Origin: Nitrospira sp.
Lineage (GTDB): Bacteria; Nitrospirota; Nitrospiria; Nitrospirales; Nitrospiraceae
NCBI GenBank assembly: GCA_016715825.1
Contig: JADJXO010000001.1
Location: 681,001-745,000 of the forward strand
Direction of reading: 5' to 3'
DNA length: 64,000 nt
Shown: one piece after another, positions 1-9,289 of the stretch
Layout: every line of letters starts with the position of its first letter
Position numbering within the stretch: position 1 is the stretch's first letter
Notes under the pieces: generated by a model
Told to the model about the DNA's origin: nothing
The model's database searches: none
The model's input: only the letters and a program-made list of their open reading frames with translations
Made by a program: the position numbers and the translations under genes

Positions 1-1625
1 CGGGGAATATCATCATTTTTATTGATGAGCTTCACACGCTGGTAGGGGCGGGAGCTGCGGAAGGGTCGATCGATGCTTCTAATATGCTGAAGCCCGCTCT
101 CTCACGCGGTGAGATTCAATGTATTGGGGCCACAACCTTGGACGAATACCGTAAGCATATTGAAAAGGACGGAGCGTTGAAACGGCGGTTCCAACCGATC
201 TACGTTCAACCACCCAATCTTGATGAAACGATACGCATTATCCAAGGGCTTCGGGACCGATATGAAGAACACCATGGTGTAGAAATTACGGAAGAAGCCA
301 TTGTTGAGGCCGTAAAGTTGTCGGATCGGTATATCACCGATCGATTCCTGCCGGACAAGGCCATTGATTTGATCGATGAAACCGGCTCTCGTGCCAAGCT
401 CCAGACGTACGCCCTTCCGTCTGAACTGAAAGCGATGGAGCAGGAACTCAAGAAGGTTGCGCGCGAAAAGGAACTCTCGATCTCCATGCAGAACTTTGAG
501 GAGGCTGTTCGACATCGTGAGGAAGAAGAACGGCTGCGTAAGTTGCTCGATGAATCCAAGCGAGAGTGGAAAAAGAATCAGGAAAAGAACAAGCCTGTGA
601 TCGGCAAGGAGGATGTTGCGTACGTCGTTTCTAAAATGACCGGGATCCCGCTCTTCAAATTGGAAGAGGAGGAATCGAACAAGCTTCTGCGGATGGAAGA
701 GTTCTTGCATAAGCGCGTGGTCGGACAAAATGAAGCGATTTCTGCGGTGGCTCGTGCCATCCGTCGTTCCCGAGCCGGGCTGAAAGAGGTCAAAAAGCCG
801 ATTGGTTCGTTCATCTTCCTCGGGCCGACCGGTGTCGGGAAAACAGAATTGGCGAGAACGTTGGCGGAGTTTTTGTTCAACAGCGAAGACGCATTGATTC
901 GCGTTGACATGTCCGAATACCAGGAGAAGTTTACGAGTTCCCGTTTATTCGGAGCGCCTCCTGGCTATGTTGGGTATGAAGAGGGAGGGCAGTTGACGGA
1001 GAAGGTCCGTCGCCGACCGTATTCAGTCGTACTATTCGATGAAATCGAAAAAGCACATCCCGACGTGTTTAACGTGTTACTGCAAGTGTTGGATGATGGG
1101 GTGTTGACCGATAGCCTTGGACGAAAGGTTGATTTTAAGAATACCGTCGTCATCATGACGTCCAATATTGGGACCAAGATGATTCAAAAGGGGGTATCTC
1201 TTGGGTTCCAGAGCACCGAAGGCGAAGCTGCACGGAAGAAAAAGGATGAGGTTCTCGGTGAGCTTCGGAAATCGTTCAGCCCGGAGTTCTTGAACCGTAT
1301 CGATGAAATTGTGATTTTCCATCAGCTGGAGAAAGAGCAGCTCTACTGCATCTTGGACATTCTGCTTCGTGAATTGAATCTCAGGTTATTGGACAAGGGA
1401 ATAGAGATTGAGGTCGATGACGAAGTCAAACAATGGTTGATTCAGGAAGGGTATGAACCGCTATATGGAGCCAGACCCATGCGGCGAGCCATCCAACGTG
1501 CTATTGGGGACCCGCTTTCGGATGAATTGATCAGAGGACGATTCAAGGAAAGTCGGAAGGTGAAAGTCGTGCTTCGAGACGGAGCACCAACCTTCATAGA
1601 GCAGGAGGCGATGGCCGGAGTCTAA
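1..1625 (+). CDS. clpC: ATP-dependent Clp protease ATPase subunit ClpC (5' end outside window)
   Basis: The reading frame is open from base 3 to the stop at 1623-1625, so only the C-terminal ~540 residues are present. Visible parts in order are the Walker B segment of the first AAA+ domain (IIIFIDELHTLVGAG), a central segment with the UVR-like motif FEEAVRHREEEERLRKLL, the second Walker A (GPTGVGKTELA), Walker B (VVLFDEIEKAHPD), sensor TSNIG and the C-terminal YGARPMRRAIQR region. The UVR-type linker in place of a long coiled-coil M domain favours ClpC over ClpB. A loop reading SLGF sits where ClpC proteins carry the VGF/IGF loop that docks ClpP. ClpC hexamers unfold substrates and feed them to ClpP in the cytoplasm. 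A strong hairpin follows the stop, so it probably ends its transcript. Confidence 0.96.
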   Translation, partial: GNIIIFIDELHTLVGAGAAEGSIDASNMLKPALSRGEIQCIGATTLDEYRKHIEKDGALKRRFQPIYVQPPNLDETIRIIQGLRDRYEEHHGVEITEEAIVEAVKLSDRYITDRFLPDKAIDLIDETGSRAKLQTYALPSELKAMEQELKKVAREKELSISMQNFEEAVRHREEEERLRKLLDESKREWKKNQEKNKPVIGKEDVAYVVSKMTGIPLFKLEEEESNKLLRMEEFLHKRVVGQNEAISAVARAIRRSRAGLKEVKKPIGSFIFLGPTGVGKTELARTLAEFLFNSEDALIRVDMSEYQEKFTSSRLFGAPPGYVGYEEGGQLTEKVRRRPYSVVLFDEIEKAHPDVFNVLLQVLDDGVLTDSLGRKVDFKNTVVIMTSNIGTKMIQKGVSLGFQSTEGEAARKKKDEVLGELRKSFSPEFLNRIDEIVIFHQLEKEQLYCILDILLRELNLRLLDKGIEIEVDDEVKQWLIQEGYEPLYGARPMRRAIQRAIGDPLSDELIRGRFKESRKVKVVLRDGAPTFIEQEAMAGV

Positions 1626-1659
1626 TGCCTTCGTGAGTACCAGAATTTCCCTCTAATGC

Positions 1660-1698
1660 GAAACGGCCTCTGCGGTCAATAGCCGCAGAGGCCGTTTC
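1660..1698 (+). terminator. Intrinsic terminator-like hairpin after clpC
   Basis: A perfect 16-bp GC-rich stem (1660-1675 pairing with 1683-1698) closes a 7-base loop, 35 bases after the clpC stop. The bases after the stem (ATTACTA) are not a clean T tract, so termination efficiency is uncertain. It separates clpC from tsaD. Confidence 0.75.
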
Positions 1699-1725
1699 AT
1701 TACTAGGCCTGTGTGTGGGATGTTT

Positions 1726-2853
1726 ATGCAGATCGATCTTCCGTCCAATCAATTAGAAACTCCAGGCTGTGTGAGGTGGCGCCCCGGTCTGGTTCTTGGT
1801 ATTGAGTCCTCATGCGATGATACGGCTGCTGCCATCATTGATAACAAGGGCACGGTGTTGTCGAATGTTGTGTCTTCTCAGATAGGCATCCATGAAAAAT
1901 TCGGCGGCATCGTCCCCGAATTGGCGGCTCGAGCCCATCTCGGCCTGATCGATCAGGTTGTAGAACAGGCATTGTCGCAGGCTCACGTCTCTAAGTGCGA
2001 CCTGAGCGCGATCGCTGTGACTCAAGGACCTGGTCTTGCTGGTGCGCTGTTGGTCGGTACGAGCTACGCCAAGGCCTTCAGCTATGGATTGAGAATTCCA
2101 ATCGTTGGGGTGAATCATTTGCAGGGGCATATTGTCTCGGCGTGGCTTGCAGATCCGACGTTTCCGGTCTCGTGTATTGTTCTGGTTGTATCGGGAGGAC
2201 ATACGCACCTCTATCGTCATGAAGTGGACGGAGGCTGTGTTCTGCTCGGTCGCACTCGCGATGATGCTGCTGGTGAAGCCTTTGATAAAGGGGCCCAGAT
2301 GCTCGGACTCGGCTATCCGGGGGGACCGGCTATTGATAGGGTTGCCCGTTCCGGGGACCCAGGTGCGATTGTCTTCCCTCGGTTCCGAGGTAGAAAATAT
2401 AGCCTAGACTTCAGTTTCAGTGGCCTCAAGACTTCTTTGCTTTACAAGTTGCGTGACAGCGTGGGTGCTCCGTCTCCTGATGAGATCGCCGACTTGGCGG
2501 CTAGTTACCAGGAAGCGATTGTGGAAGTCTTGGTTGCCAAAGCGTTCGTCGCGCTCGAGCAGGGGAACTTGGATGCTCTTGCAGTCGTAGGCGGTGTCTC
2601 TGCGAACTCACGGCTGCGGATGCTTTTGACTGAGCGGGCAGCACGGTCTTGTGTTCGTCTAGCAATTCCACCGATCGAATATTGCACCGATAATGCTGCG
2701 ATGATTGCATCAGCAGGACGTCAGCTGCTCATGAGCGGAGCACAACCATCGCTCGGCGTGGAGGTTGATCCGATGGGTGCCCCAAGATCGATTCCAATGG
2801 AACCTCGAGGACGTGAGCGTTCTGACCCCAAGAAGGAGACGATCCATTTCTAA
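1726..2853 (+). CDS. tsaD: tRNA N6-adenosine threonylcarbamoyltransferase TsaD
   Basis: This is a Kae1/TsaD family protein of the ASKHA fold. It transfers the threonylcarbamoyl group to A37 of ANN-decoding tRNAs in the cytoplasm, with TsaB and TsaE. The family opening LGIESSCDDTA appears about 23 residues in. The metal-ligand motif reads NHLQGH (usually NHLEGH), followed by VVSGGHTHLY and GGVSANS. At ~375 residues it is slightly longer than the usual ~340. The start is uncertain: GTG 1711, ATG 1720 and ATG 1726 are in frame. ATG 1726 was chosen because a GGG lies a few bases upstream. The 3' end overlaps the next gene out of frame, which suggests translational coupling to hflX. Confidence 0.93.
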   Translation: MQIDLPSNQLETPGCVRWRPGLVLGIESSCDDTAAAIIDNKGTVLSNVVSSQIGIHEKFGGIVPELAARAHLGLIDQVVEQALSQAHVSKCDLSAIAVTQGPGLAGALLVGTSYAKAFSYGLRIPIVGVNHLQGHIVSAWLADPTFPVSCIVLVVSGGHTHLYRHEVDGGCVLLGRTRDDAAGEAFDKGAQMLGLGYPGGPAIDRVARSGDPGAIVFPRFRGRKYSLDFSFSGLKTSLLYKLRDSVGAPSPDEIADLAASYQEAIVEVLVAKAFVALEQGNLDALAVVGGVSANSRLRMLLTERAARSCVRLAIPPIEYCTDNAAMIASAGRQLLMSGAQPSLGVEVDPMGAPRSIPMEPRGRERSDPKKETIHF

Positions 2854-4540
2854 CATCCGTGGGCAGATCACTGGGCTTCGAGCAAGTCAGGTGGCAGCTG
2901 TTGAGCGGTTGTACCGGCGTCGAGTCCCAATCGACAAGATTGTTTCATCGGAGCTGGCGAAGGCCATGGCTCAGCTTACCCTTGACATTCGTCGTCCTCT
3001 TGGAGTGTTGCTGACCAGGCGGGGCCAGGTTCAAGAAGTGATCGTGGGAACCGAGTTGACGCTGTCTTCTACTACGATGATGCTGTTCCGAGCGAGCTCT
3101 CGGTCGCTTCGAGGATTACGCTTTGTTCGCACTCAACTGCATGACCAGCCCCTAAGCCAAGAAGTCCTGACGGACCTCGCGTTTTTGAGGCTGGATTTGG
3201 TCGGCATCCTATCCGTTAGAGAAGACGGGCATATTGGAAACCTCTACATGGCTCATCTTCTGCCTCCTGGTTCCCCCGGGCAATTGTTCAAGGTCCTCAA
3301 TGCAATTCCCTTCCATAGCCTCACGATCTCATTCGATGTGTTCATCAAGGATCTCGAGTCTCAGTTGCAGGTTGCCCGTGCCCATCATGCGGTGGGCGAC
3401 GGCAAGGAATCGGCCATCCTCGTAAGCGCTTCAGCGAAGAGCCGGGCCGAGCAAGAAGAATATTTGGTGGAATTAGCGGAGCTTGCGACCTCAGCCGATG
3501 TGACGGTGATCGATCGTATCGCGCAACGCACGCCGGATGGGCATCAACGGTATCTTCTGGGGCGTGGCAAGATGAAGGAGGTGTTGATCCAGACGTTGCA
3601 TCGAGGTGCGGATATGGTGATCTTTGATCAAACCTTGTCGCCCGCTCAACTTCGAGCGATCTCGGAAATGACCGATATCAAGGTTATCGACCGCACACAA
3701 CTGATTCTCGACATCTTTGCCCGACGAGCCCATAGTCGTGAGGGGAAGGTACAAGTAGAACTGGCCCAGTTACGCTATGTACTTCCGCGATTGTCGGGGA
3801 AAGGTACTCAATTGTCGCGGCTAGGAGGAGGGATTGGAACTCGAGGCCCCGGCGAGACAAAATTGGAAACCGATCGCCGGAGGGTACGGAATCGCATCAC
3901 GCATTTGGAGCGAGATCTGGCTCAATTTGAGCGGCATCAAGACCAACGACGCGCTCGTCGAGACCGATACGGGCTTCCCGTCGTGTCCCTCGTGGGCTAT
4001 ACGAATGCCGGCAAGTCTACCCTCCTCAATGTGTTGACCAAAAGCCATGTCGCCGCACAAGACCGATTATTTGAGACGCTCGATACGACGAGCCGACGTC
4101 TGCGGTTTCCCGAAGATCGAGAGGTCATCATTACGGATACGGTCGGATTTATTCGAGATCTCCCGCAAGAGTTGGTCGGCGCCTTCCGGACCACACTCGA
4201 TGAATTGCGAGAGGCGGATCTCCTCCTTCATGTCGTCGATATAAATGCGAGAGATATCGAGATTCAGCTTGCAGCGGTCGAGGCTATCCTCGATGAGTTG
4301 AGGCTTGGTTCTGTGTCGAGATGGCTTGTGTTTAATAAATGTGATCAGGCATCGGCACAGCAGGTCGACGTGCTGTGCCGGCGGTTTGGAGCCATCGGAA
4401 TTTCAGCACTTCAGCCGACCACACTGCGTCCTCTTCTAGCTCGACTGGAAACATACGTGAGATCGCTGTCATCCTCGGCTGACGGGACGTGTCAAGTGAG
4501 TGAACAGGACCCTGCATTGCCGCTTGCGTCTCGTCGCTGA
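2813..4540 (+). CDS. hflX: GTPase HflX, long form
   Basis: HflX is a ribosome-associated GTPase that splits stalled or heat-damaged 70S ribosomes. The C-terminal half shows the G1 loop GYTNAGKSTLLN, the G3 region DTVGFIRDLP and NKCD, preceded by the HflX-specific glycine-rich segment SRLGGGIGTRGPGETKLE. Roughly 190 residues precede the usual HflX core, giving ~575 residues compared with ~430 for the E. coli protein; long forms of this kind are known in several phyla. GTG 2813 lies inside the 3' end of tsaD (41-bp overlap); a longer TTG 2765 start is possible. HflX and TsaD are probably cotranscribed. Confidence 0.93.
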   Translation: MSVLTPRRRRSISNIRGQITGLRASQVAAVERLYRRRVPIDKIVSSELAKAMAQLTLDIRRPLGVLLTRRGQVQEVIVGTELTLSSTTMMLFRASSRSLRGLRFVRTQLHDQPLSQEVLTDLAFLRLDLVGILSVREDGHIGNLYMAHLLPPGSPGQLFKVLNAIPFHSLTISFDVFIKDLESQLQVARAHHAVGDGKESAILVSASAKSRAEQEEYLVELAELATSADVTVIDRIAQRTPDGHQRYLLGRGKMKEVLIQTLHRGADMVIFDQTLSPAQLRAISEMTDIKVIDRTQLILDIFARRAHSREGKVQVELAQLRYVLPRLSGKGTQLSRLGGGIGTRGPGETKLETDRRRVRNRITHLERDLAQFERHQDQRRARRDRYGLPVVSLVGYTNAGKSTLLNVLTKSHVAAQDRLFETLDTTSRRLRFPEDREVIITDTVGFIRDLPQELVGAFRTTLDELREADLLLHVVDINARDIEIQLAAVEAILDELRLGSVSRWLVFNKCDQASAQQVDVLCRRFGAIGISALQPTTLRPLLARLETYVRSLSSSADGTCQVSEQDPALPLASRR

Positions 4541-4597
4541 CCACTGCAGAATCGGCCTGCTTTGAACGGAGTAAAGAACAAGAAGAAGCAGGTGGTG

Positions 4598-5227
4598 ATG
4601 GATCGGGGTAGGCAGATCGCTGAGCGGCTGCTCCGTGCTATCTCTATCGCAAAAGTAGAACTTAACCATTGTTCCCCATGGGAGCTCCTGGTGGCAACCA
4701 TACTGTCAGCTCAGTGCACCGATCAAAGGGTCAACCAAGTGACGCCTGCACTGTTCAAGCGGTACGCCACTCCGTGTGCTATGGCGAAAGCACCCGTGGG
4801 CGATCTGGAGGAGCTCATCAGATCCACGGGGTTTTACAAAAGCAAGGCGAAGAACGTGATCGGCTGTGCACATGCCGTTGTCACGCGATTCGGCGGCGAG
4901 GTGCCCGAGACAATGGAGGAGCTCACGTCGCTTCCTGGTGTCGGTCGTAAAACGGCCAACGTTCTGCTTGGAGCAGCGTTTGGAAAGCCTGGGATTGTTG
5001 TCGATACACATGTGAAGCGGGTGGCTAACCGGTTGTCGATGACTTGCTCAAGCAACCCCGAACAAATTGAGCGTGATCTTCAATCTGTATTCCCTGAAGT
5101 CCAGTGGACCGGTGTGTCCCAGCGGTTATTACTGCATGGCCGCTATGTTTGCCTTGCGCGAAAGCCACGCTGCCGTGTGTGTCCGGTTCATGACGTCTGC
5201 GGGTGGGAAGGAAAAGTATCGATATGA
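4598..5227 (+). CDS. nth: Endonuclease III (DNA glycosylase/AP lyase)
   Basis: This base-excision repair enzyme removes oxidised pyrimidines and cleaves the abasic site. The helix-hairpin-helix LPGVGRKTANV carries the catalytic Lys, and VVDTHV carries the catalytic Asp. The C-terminal [4Fe-4S] ligands follow the exact C-x6-C-x2-C-x5-C spacing (CLARKPRCRVCPVHDVC). ATG 4598 is preferred because AGGTGG lies just upstream; TTG 4562 would add 12 lysine-rich residues. The stop overlaps the next start as ATGA, so nth and yicC are translationally coupled. Confidence 0.95.
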   Translation: MDRGRQIAERLLRAISIAKVELNHCSPWELLVATILSAQCTDQRVNQVTPALFKRYATPCAMAKAPVGDLEELIRSTGFYKSKAKNVIGCAHAVVTRFGGEVPETMEELTSLPGVGRKTANVLLGAAFGKPGIVVDTHVKRVANRLSMTCSSNPEQIERDLQSVFPEVQWTGVSQRLLLHGRYVCLARKPRCRVCPVHDVCGWEGKVSI

Positions 5228-6102
5228 TCACGAGTATGACGGGGTTCGGCCGACAACAGGCAGCATGGTCAGATGGAACCGTTTCAATTGAGGTGAGATC
5301 GGTCAATCATCGCTTCCTTGAAACGTCGATTCGACTGCCGAAAACCATGACGAGCTTAGAGGAAGGTTTTAAGAAGACCATTCAGCAACATTGTGCACGT
5401 GGGAGAGTCGATCTCACAGTCATCGTACAGGGAAGTCGAGGTCACGTTCGCTCGCTCCAGGTTGACGCTGGGCTCGCCAAACAGTACCATGAAGGGCTTC
5501 GTACCCTTCAGCGCACCCTCAAACTGAAAGGGGTCATTGATATCGGATTGATGGCGGGATTACGGGATGTGGTTGTGGTTTCTGAGCAGCCGACCGATGA
5601 TCGAAAGCTAACCAGATTGGTCGAGAAACTTGGACGTCGGGCCGTTTTAGAGATGGCGAATATGCGAAAGAGGGAGGGAGCGCTTCTCGCTGAGGATATT
5701 CGTGATCGGCTGAAACGGTTGCGCGAAGCGACAACGACGGTGTCTGCTCGCGCGCCCCAGGTTGCTCAGGAAGCCTTCGAGCGTATGAAGGTCCGTGTTG
5801 AGAAAGTATTAGGCGACTCTATCCCAGACCTCCCTCGACTCAACCAGGAATTGGCTTTGTATGCAGATCGGTGTGACATTACGGAAGAATTGGTCAGATT
5901 AAATGCCCATATGATACAGTTTGACGGTACGATCCAACGTATGGAACCGGTCGGCAAGACATTGGATTTTCTTCTTCAAGAAATGGGCCGTGAGGTCAAC
6001 ACAATTGGATCCAAAGCGAATGACGTGACAATCACGGCGGAAGTTGTCCGAATGAAAACCGAGCTTGAACGTCTACGCGAACAGATGCAAAATGTCGAAT
6101 GA
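5224..6102 (+). CDS. yicC: YicC/YloC family endoribonuclease
   Basis: This protein matches the YicC family by its opening SMTGFGR, the internal ITEELVRLNAHMIQF segment and the C-terminal GKTLDFLLQEMGREVNTIGSKA block, which corresponds to DUF1732. At 292 residues it has the usual family length. Family members are cytoplasmic ring-shaped RNases acting on small RNAs or mRNA. ATG 5224 overlaps the nth stop (ATGA) and has a purine-rich GGAAGGAAAAG stretch upstream. Its own stop overlaps the gmk start. The YicC-Gmk-RpoZ-CoaBC order is a common conserved arrangement, which supports the assignments. Confidence 0.95.
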   Translation: MITSMTGFGRQQAAWSDGTVSIEVRSVNHRFLETSIRLPKTMTSLEEGFKKTIQQHCARGRVDLTVIVQGSRGHVRSLQVDAGLAKQYHEGLRTLQRTLKLKGVIDIGLMAGLRDVVVVSEQPTDDRKLTRLVEKLGRRAVLEMANMRKREGALLAEDIRDRLKRLREATTTVSARAPQVAQEAFERMKVRVEKVLGDSIPDLPRLNQELALYADRCDITEELVRLNAHMIQFDGTIQRMEPVGKTLDFLLQEMGREVNTIGSKANDVTITAEVVRMKTELERLREQMQNVE

Positions 6103-6815
6103 GTCCCGTGATGTCCGCAGATAGCCCCTCGTCAATTCCAACGGTGAATTGCCAGGTTCCAGGCCGTCGAGGAATCCTGTACATCGTCTCGGCACCTTCT
6201 GGTGCGGGAAAGACGACGCTGTGCAAACAGATCCTCGCATCGGTGCCTGGGATTTGGCATTCGATATCGTTCACGACCAGGACGTCTCGTCCTAGAGAAG
6301 AACATGGACGTGACTACTTCTTCGTCGATGAGCACGTATTTCAGGGTATGGTTACCAGAAACGAGTTTTTAGAATATGCCCATGTGTACAGCCATTGGTA
6401 TGGGACCCCACGGAAGCCTCTGATGGAGACGCTGGAAGCGGGGGTTGATGTCTTGCTCGAAATTGATGTGCAAGGTGCGCTCCAAATTAAGAAACAGTTT
6501 GACGATGCCGTCTCTATTTTCATTTTACCTCCCTCTTTGGACATCCTTCGAACTCGACTGCAGAATCGAAAGTCAGACTCTCACGAGGAAATTGTTCGCC
6601 GATTGAGGAAGGTGAAAGAAGAGATAGCGTGTTTCCGGGAGTACGACTATATTGTGCGGAACGATGATCTCACTCGGTCTTTTCCCGATCTTCAGAGTAT
6701 TATTCTAACCGAACGTCTCAGGACCAAGCGGTTGGATATGCGTTGGTTCGAGCAGAGTTTTAACCGTGACACGAATGTCGAAGCAGCAGAACGGGAGCCA
6801 TCAACCACTTCATAG
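6099..6815 (+). CDS. gmk: Guanylate kinase
   Basis: Guanylate kinase converts GMP and ATP to GDP and ADP, feeding GTP and (p)ppGpp pools in the cytoplasm. The P-loop is APSGAGKTT, the GMP-binding segment is SFTTRTSRPREEHGRDYFFV, and VLLEIDVQGALQIKK follows. At 238 residues it is slightly longer than E. coli Gmk because of about 24 extra N-terminal residues. The start at 6099 overlaps the yicC stop by 4 bases; ATG 6111 is an alternative. Confidence 0.96.
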   Translation: MSPVMSADSPSSIPTVNCQVPGRRGILYIVSAPSGAGKTTLCKQILASVPGIWHSISFTTRTSRPREEHGRDYFFVDEHVFQGMVTRNEFLEYAHVYSHWYGTPRKPLMETLEAGVDVLLEIDVQGALQIKKQFDDAVSIFILPPSLDILRTRLQNRKSDSHEEIVRRLRKVKEEIACFREYDYIVRNDDLTRSFPDLQSIILTERLRTKRLDMRWFEQSFNRDTNVEAAEREPSTTS

Positions 6816-6833
6816 CAGGGGGTAAGGTGAATT

Positions 6834-7193
6834 ATGATCGATATGCTGAGCTTGTTGCCGCAGTACACGACCGATGAATTTGATTCTCGCCATCGCTTAG
6901 TAATTGTCGCGTCACAACGTGCAAAACATCTTACTCAAGGAGCCAAGCCAGCCGTGTCCTCTCGATTTACCAAAGAAACCACCATTGCTCTTGATGAGGT
7001 GTTGCGGGGGCATTCTCGATACCTCACCGGCAAGGAGGCGCGCGATGCAATGAAGGAAGCCAAGCGTGGAAAGGAAGGAGAAACCGAGCGCATAGCGATG
7101 ATGACGGGAGAAGATGCACGCGAAATCAAGAAGGAGCTCAGCGTGTACGTCGATGACGCCGCCCAACCGGTCGTGACGCCGACCGAGGAGTAG
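6834..7193 (+). CDS. rpoZ: RNA polymerase omega subunit
   Basis: Omega stabilises beta-prime and helps assemble RNA polymerase. Its position directly after gmk and before coaBC is the standard neighbourhood. The N-terminal region with DSRHRLVIVASQRAKHLTQG and the TTIALDEVLRG segment match the family's helical core. At 119 residues it is longer than the E. coli form, with a variable charged C-terminal tail. A GGGGGTAAGG stretch precedes ATG 6834. Confidence 0.88.
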   Translation: MIDMLSLLPQYTTDEFDSRHRLVIVASQRAKHLTQGAKPAVSSRFTKETTIALDEVLRGHSRYLTGKEARDAMKEAKRGKEGETERIAMMTGEDAREIKKELSVYVDDAAQPVVTPTEE

Positions 7194-7197
7194 AGAT

Positions 7198-8442
7198 TTG
7201 GACGAGACACGATTCGCCACGCATCTATCGGGCAAGCGGATTGTTCTTGGAGTAACCGGGAGCATCGCTGCTTATAAAGCGGTCAGCGTGCTTCGAGCCT
7301 TGCGGTGTGCGGGGGCTATCGTGTCTGTGGTAATGACCAAGGCTGCGACGAAGTTCGTCACGCCTCGTACATTTGAGGTGCTGTCCGGGGAACGAGTGGT
7401 CACCGATCTTTTTGACGCTCATGAACCGATGGCGCACCTGAGGATTCCGGAGCGCGCCGATGTGGTGCTTGTGGCACCTGCAACTGCAAATTTTCTGGCA
7501 AAGGCCGCTCTTGGGCTTGCCGACGATGTGTTAACCACGATGCTGTTGAGCGCGCGCTGCCCAATCATTGTCGCTCCTGCAATGGATGGGGATATGTGGA
7601 CACACCCTCCGGTCGTTCAGCACGTACAGACGCTTCGATCTCGTGGGGTCGTAGTGCTCGATCCTGAGGTTGGACCACTCGCCTCAGGGCAGATTGCGCA
7701 AGGGCGATTATCCGAAGAGCCGAAAATTGTGGCAGCAGTTGACAGTGCGCTGGCTTCACGATGCGATTGGCAAAATCAAATCGTCCTGGTCTCCGCGGGC
7801 CCGACACAGGAGTCCATCGATCCTGTTCGTTTTCTTTCCAATCGTTCGTCAGGAAAGATGGGATATGCGATTGCAGCCGCTGCCAAGGCCCGTGGCGCAG
7901 AGGTCATCTTAGTTTCGGGTCCCTCATCCTTGAGCTCCGATCCAGGAATTACCACGGTTCGCGTGAGCACTGCCGCAGAGATGGCGGACGCCTTATGCGG
8001 ACATTTTCCTACCTGTACCGTTCTCATTATGGCCGCAGCGGTTGCAGATTTTCGTCCCAAAGAATCGTTCACGCAGAAGGTGAAGAAGCAGGGGAAACCC
8101 AACATGGTGCTCGAGCTTGAAGCAACGCCTGATATCCTCGCGATGCTCTCTGCACGTCGAACATCACAAATCATGGTGGGATTTGCTGCAGAAACGGACC
8201 ACATGCTGTCTCATGCGATAGAAAAGCTGAACGCGAAGGGACTGGATCTGATTGTGGCCAATGATGTGACCCAAACGGGAGGGGGATTCGGCAGTGATGA
8301 CAATGCTGCGATAGTTCTCTCGGCCAGAGGTGAACAGCGAGACTTGGGGTTGATGTCCAAGCGTCGGTTGGCCGATGAGATCTTAACCGCAGTGCACGAC
8401 CTGTGTCTGGTCAGGCTTTGTCAAAAAGTTTTAGTGGAATGA
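7198..8442 (+). CDS. coaBC: Bifunctional phosphopantothenoylcysteine decarboxylase/synthetase
   Basis: CoaBC couples cysteine to 4'-phosphopantothenate using CTP and then decarboxylates the product, two steps of CoA synthesis. The N-terminal flavin domain has VLGVTGSIAAYKA, a PASANF-like APATANFLAKAA segment and the APAMDGDMW substrate clamp. The C-terminal CoaB domain has VSAGPTQESIDPVRFLSNRSSGKMG and IMAAAVADFRP. The TTG start at 7198 is accepted because GAGGAG sits 7 bases upstream and the frame closes 4 bases after rpoZ. The stop overlaps the TPR gene start as ATGA. Confidence 0.95.
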   Translation: MDETRFATHLSGKRIVLGVTGSIAAYKAVSVLRALRCAGAIVSVVMTKAATKFVTPRTFEVLSGERVVTDLFDAHEPMAHLRIPERADVVLVAPATANFLAKAALGLADDVLTTMLLSARCPIIVAPAMDGDMWTHPPVVQHVQTLRSRGVVVLDPEVGPLASGQIAQGRLSEEPKIVAAVDSALASRCDWQNQIVLVSAGPTQESIDPVRFLSNRSSGKMGYAIAAAAKARGAEVILVSGPSSLSSDPGITTVRVSTAAEMADALCGHFPTCTVLIMAAAVADFRPKESFTQKVKKQGKPNMVLELEATPDILAMLSARRTSQIMVGFAAETDHMLSHAIEKLNAKGLDLIVANDVTQTGGGFGSDDNAAIVLSARGEQRDLGLMSKRRLADEILTAVHDLCLVRLCQKVLVE

Positions 8443-9206
8443 GTAAGGAAATGGCTTCCGGATCCAAAAAGGTGAATAACGCTGCTGAGATTGACCGGTT
8501 GGCGCTGGCCTTTGCCAAGGAGCCGGGGTCCAAGGCGTTTATCCCTTTGGCGGAGGAATATGGAAAAGCCGCCATGTGGGAAGAGGCTGCGGCAGTTCTT
8601 GAAGATGGATTGAAGGTCTATCCGGGCTTTATCACCGCCATGGTGGCTCTCGGTCGTGCCTACGACCACATGAATCAGCCTGTGAAAGCCCAAGCGATTC
8701 TGGAAGAAGCCATAAAGCTGAGCCCTGAGAATCTACGGGCTCATCGGACCTTGGCCAAGCTGTATGCCGCCCAGGGAGCGGTTGATGCAGCGATCCAATC
8801 CTGCAATGTCATTCTGGCCTTGCATCCACAGGATCAAGAGGCGTTGGCTTTACGAGCTGGGCTCGAGATGCCGCTGCAATCAGGAGCTCCGAAGACGGAG
8901 GGACCGACTCCTGAGCAACGAACGAACACCGGTCCTTCGGATTCTGATAGCGGGGAGCCACGAGCTTTAGCCAGAGGTGGTACGCTATCGGTCACGGGCA
9001 ACGAAGCAGATGGTCTGACTAACAACCTCATATCTCTTGGAGAAACTAGTACTCATTCCCGTTCTCGTAAGGCTTTCGGTCTGGAGAACTCCCAACGAGG
9101 GAGTAACGCAGTAGTTCTGAAATTAGAGCAGTGGCTCCGTTCAGTTCAGGCCCGTCGCCGTGACTCCCAACACGTTTCTTACCCACCCACAAAAGCCTCT
9201 GCGTGA
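8439..9206 (+). CDS. Tetratricopeptide-repeat protein
   Basis: The N-terminal ~140 residues form about three TPR-like helix pairs (for example SKAFIPLAEEYGKAAMWEEA, then the VYPGFITAMVALGRAY and LSPENLRAHRTLAKLYAAQG units). The remaining ~110 residues are polar and probably disordered, with a short basic stretch near the end. No signal peptide is visible, so it is predicted cytoplasmic and involved in protein-protein contacts. ATG 8439 overlaps the coaBC stop (ATGA); ATG 8451 is a possible shorter start. Partner and role cannot be told from the sequence. Confidence 0.8.
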   Translation: MSKEMASGSKKVNNAAEIDRLALAFAKEPGSKAFIPLAEEYGKAAMWEEAAAVLEDGLKVYPGFITAMVALGRAYDHMNQPVKAQAILEEAIKLSPENLRAHRTLAKLYAAQGAVDAAIQSCNVILALHPQDQEALALRAGLEMPLQSGAPKTEGPTPEQRTNTGPSDSDSGEPRALARGGTLSVTGNEADGLTNNLISLGETSTHSRSRKAFGLENSQRGSNAVVLKLEQWLRSVQARRRDSQHVSYPPTKASA

Positions 9207-9289
9207 CTCGACGGTTTGACCCCTAGAATCGGGACTGCTAGAATGCCTCGTTCAACGTGGTGGTGTGTAGGTGAGGTTTCATACGAAAC

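Noticed and set aside
102..728. 208-residue minus-strand frame under clpC
   Set aside because: Shadow of conserved clpC coding sequence.
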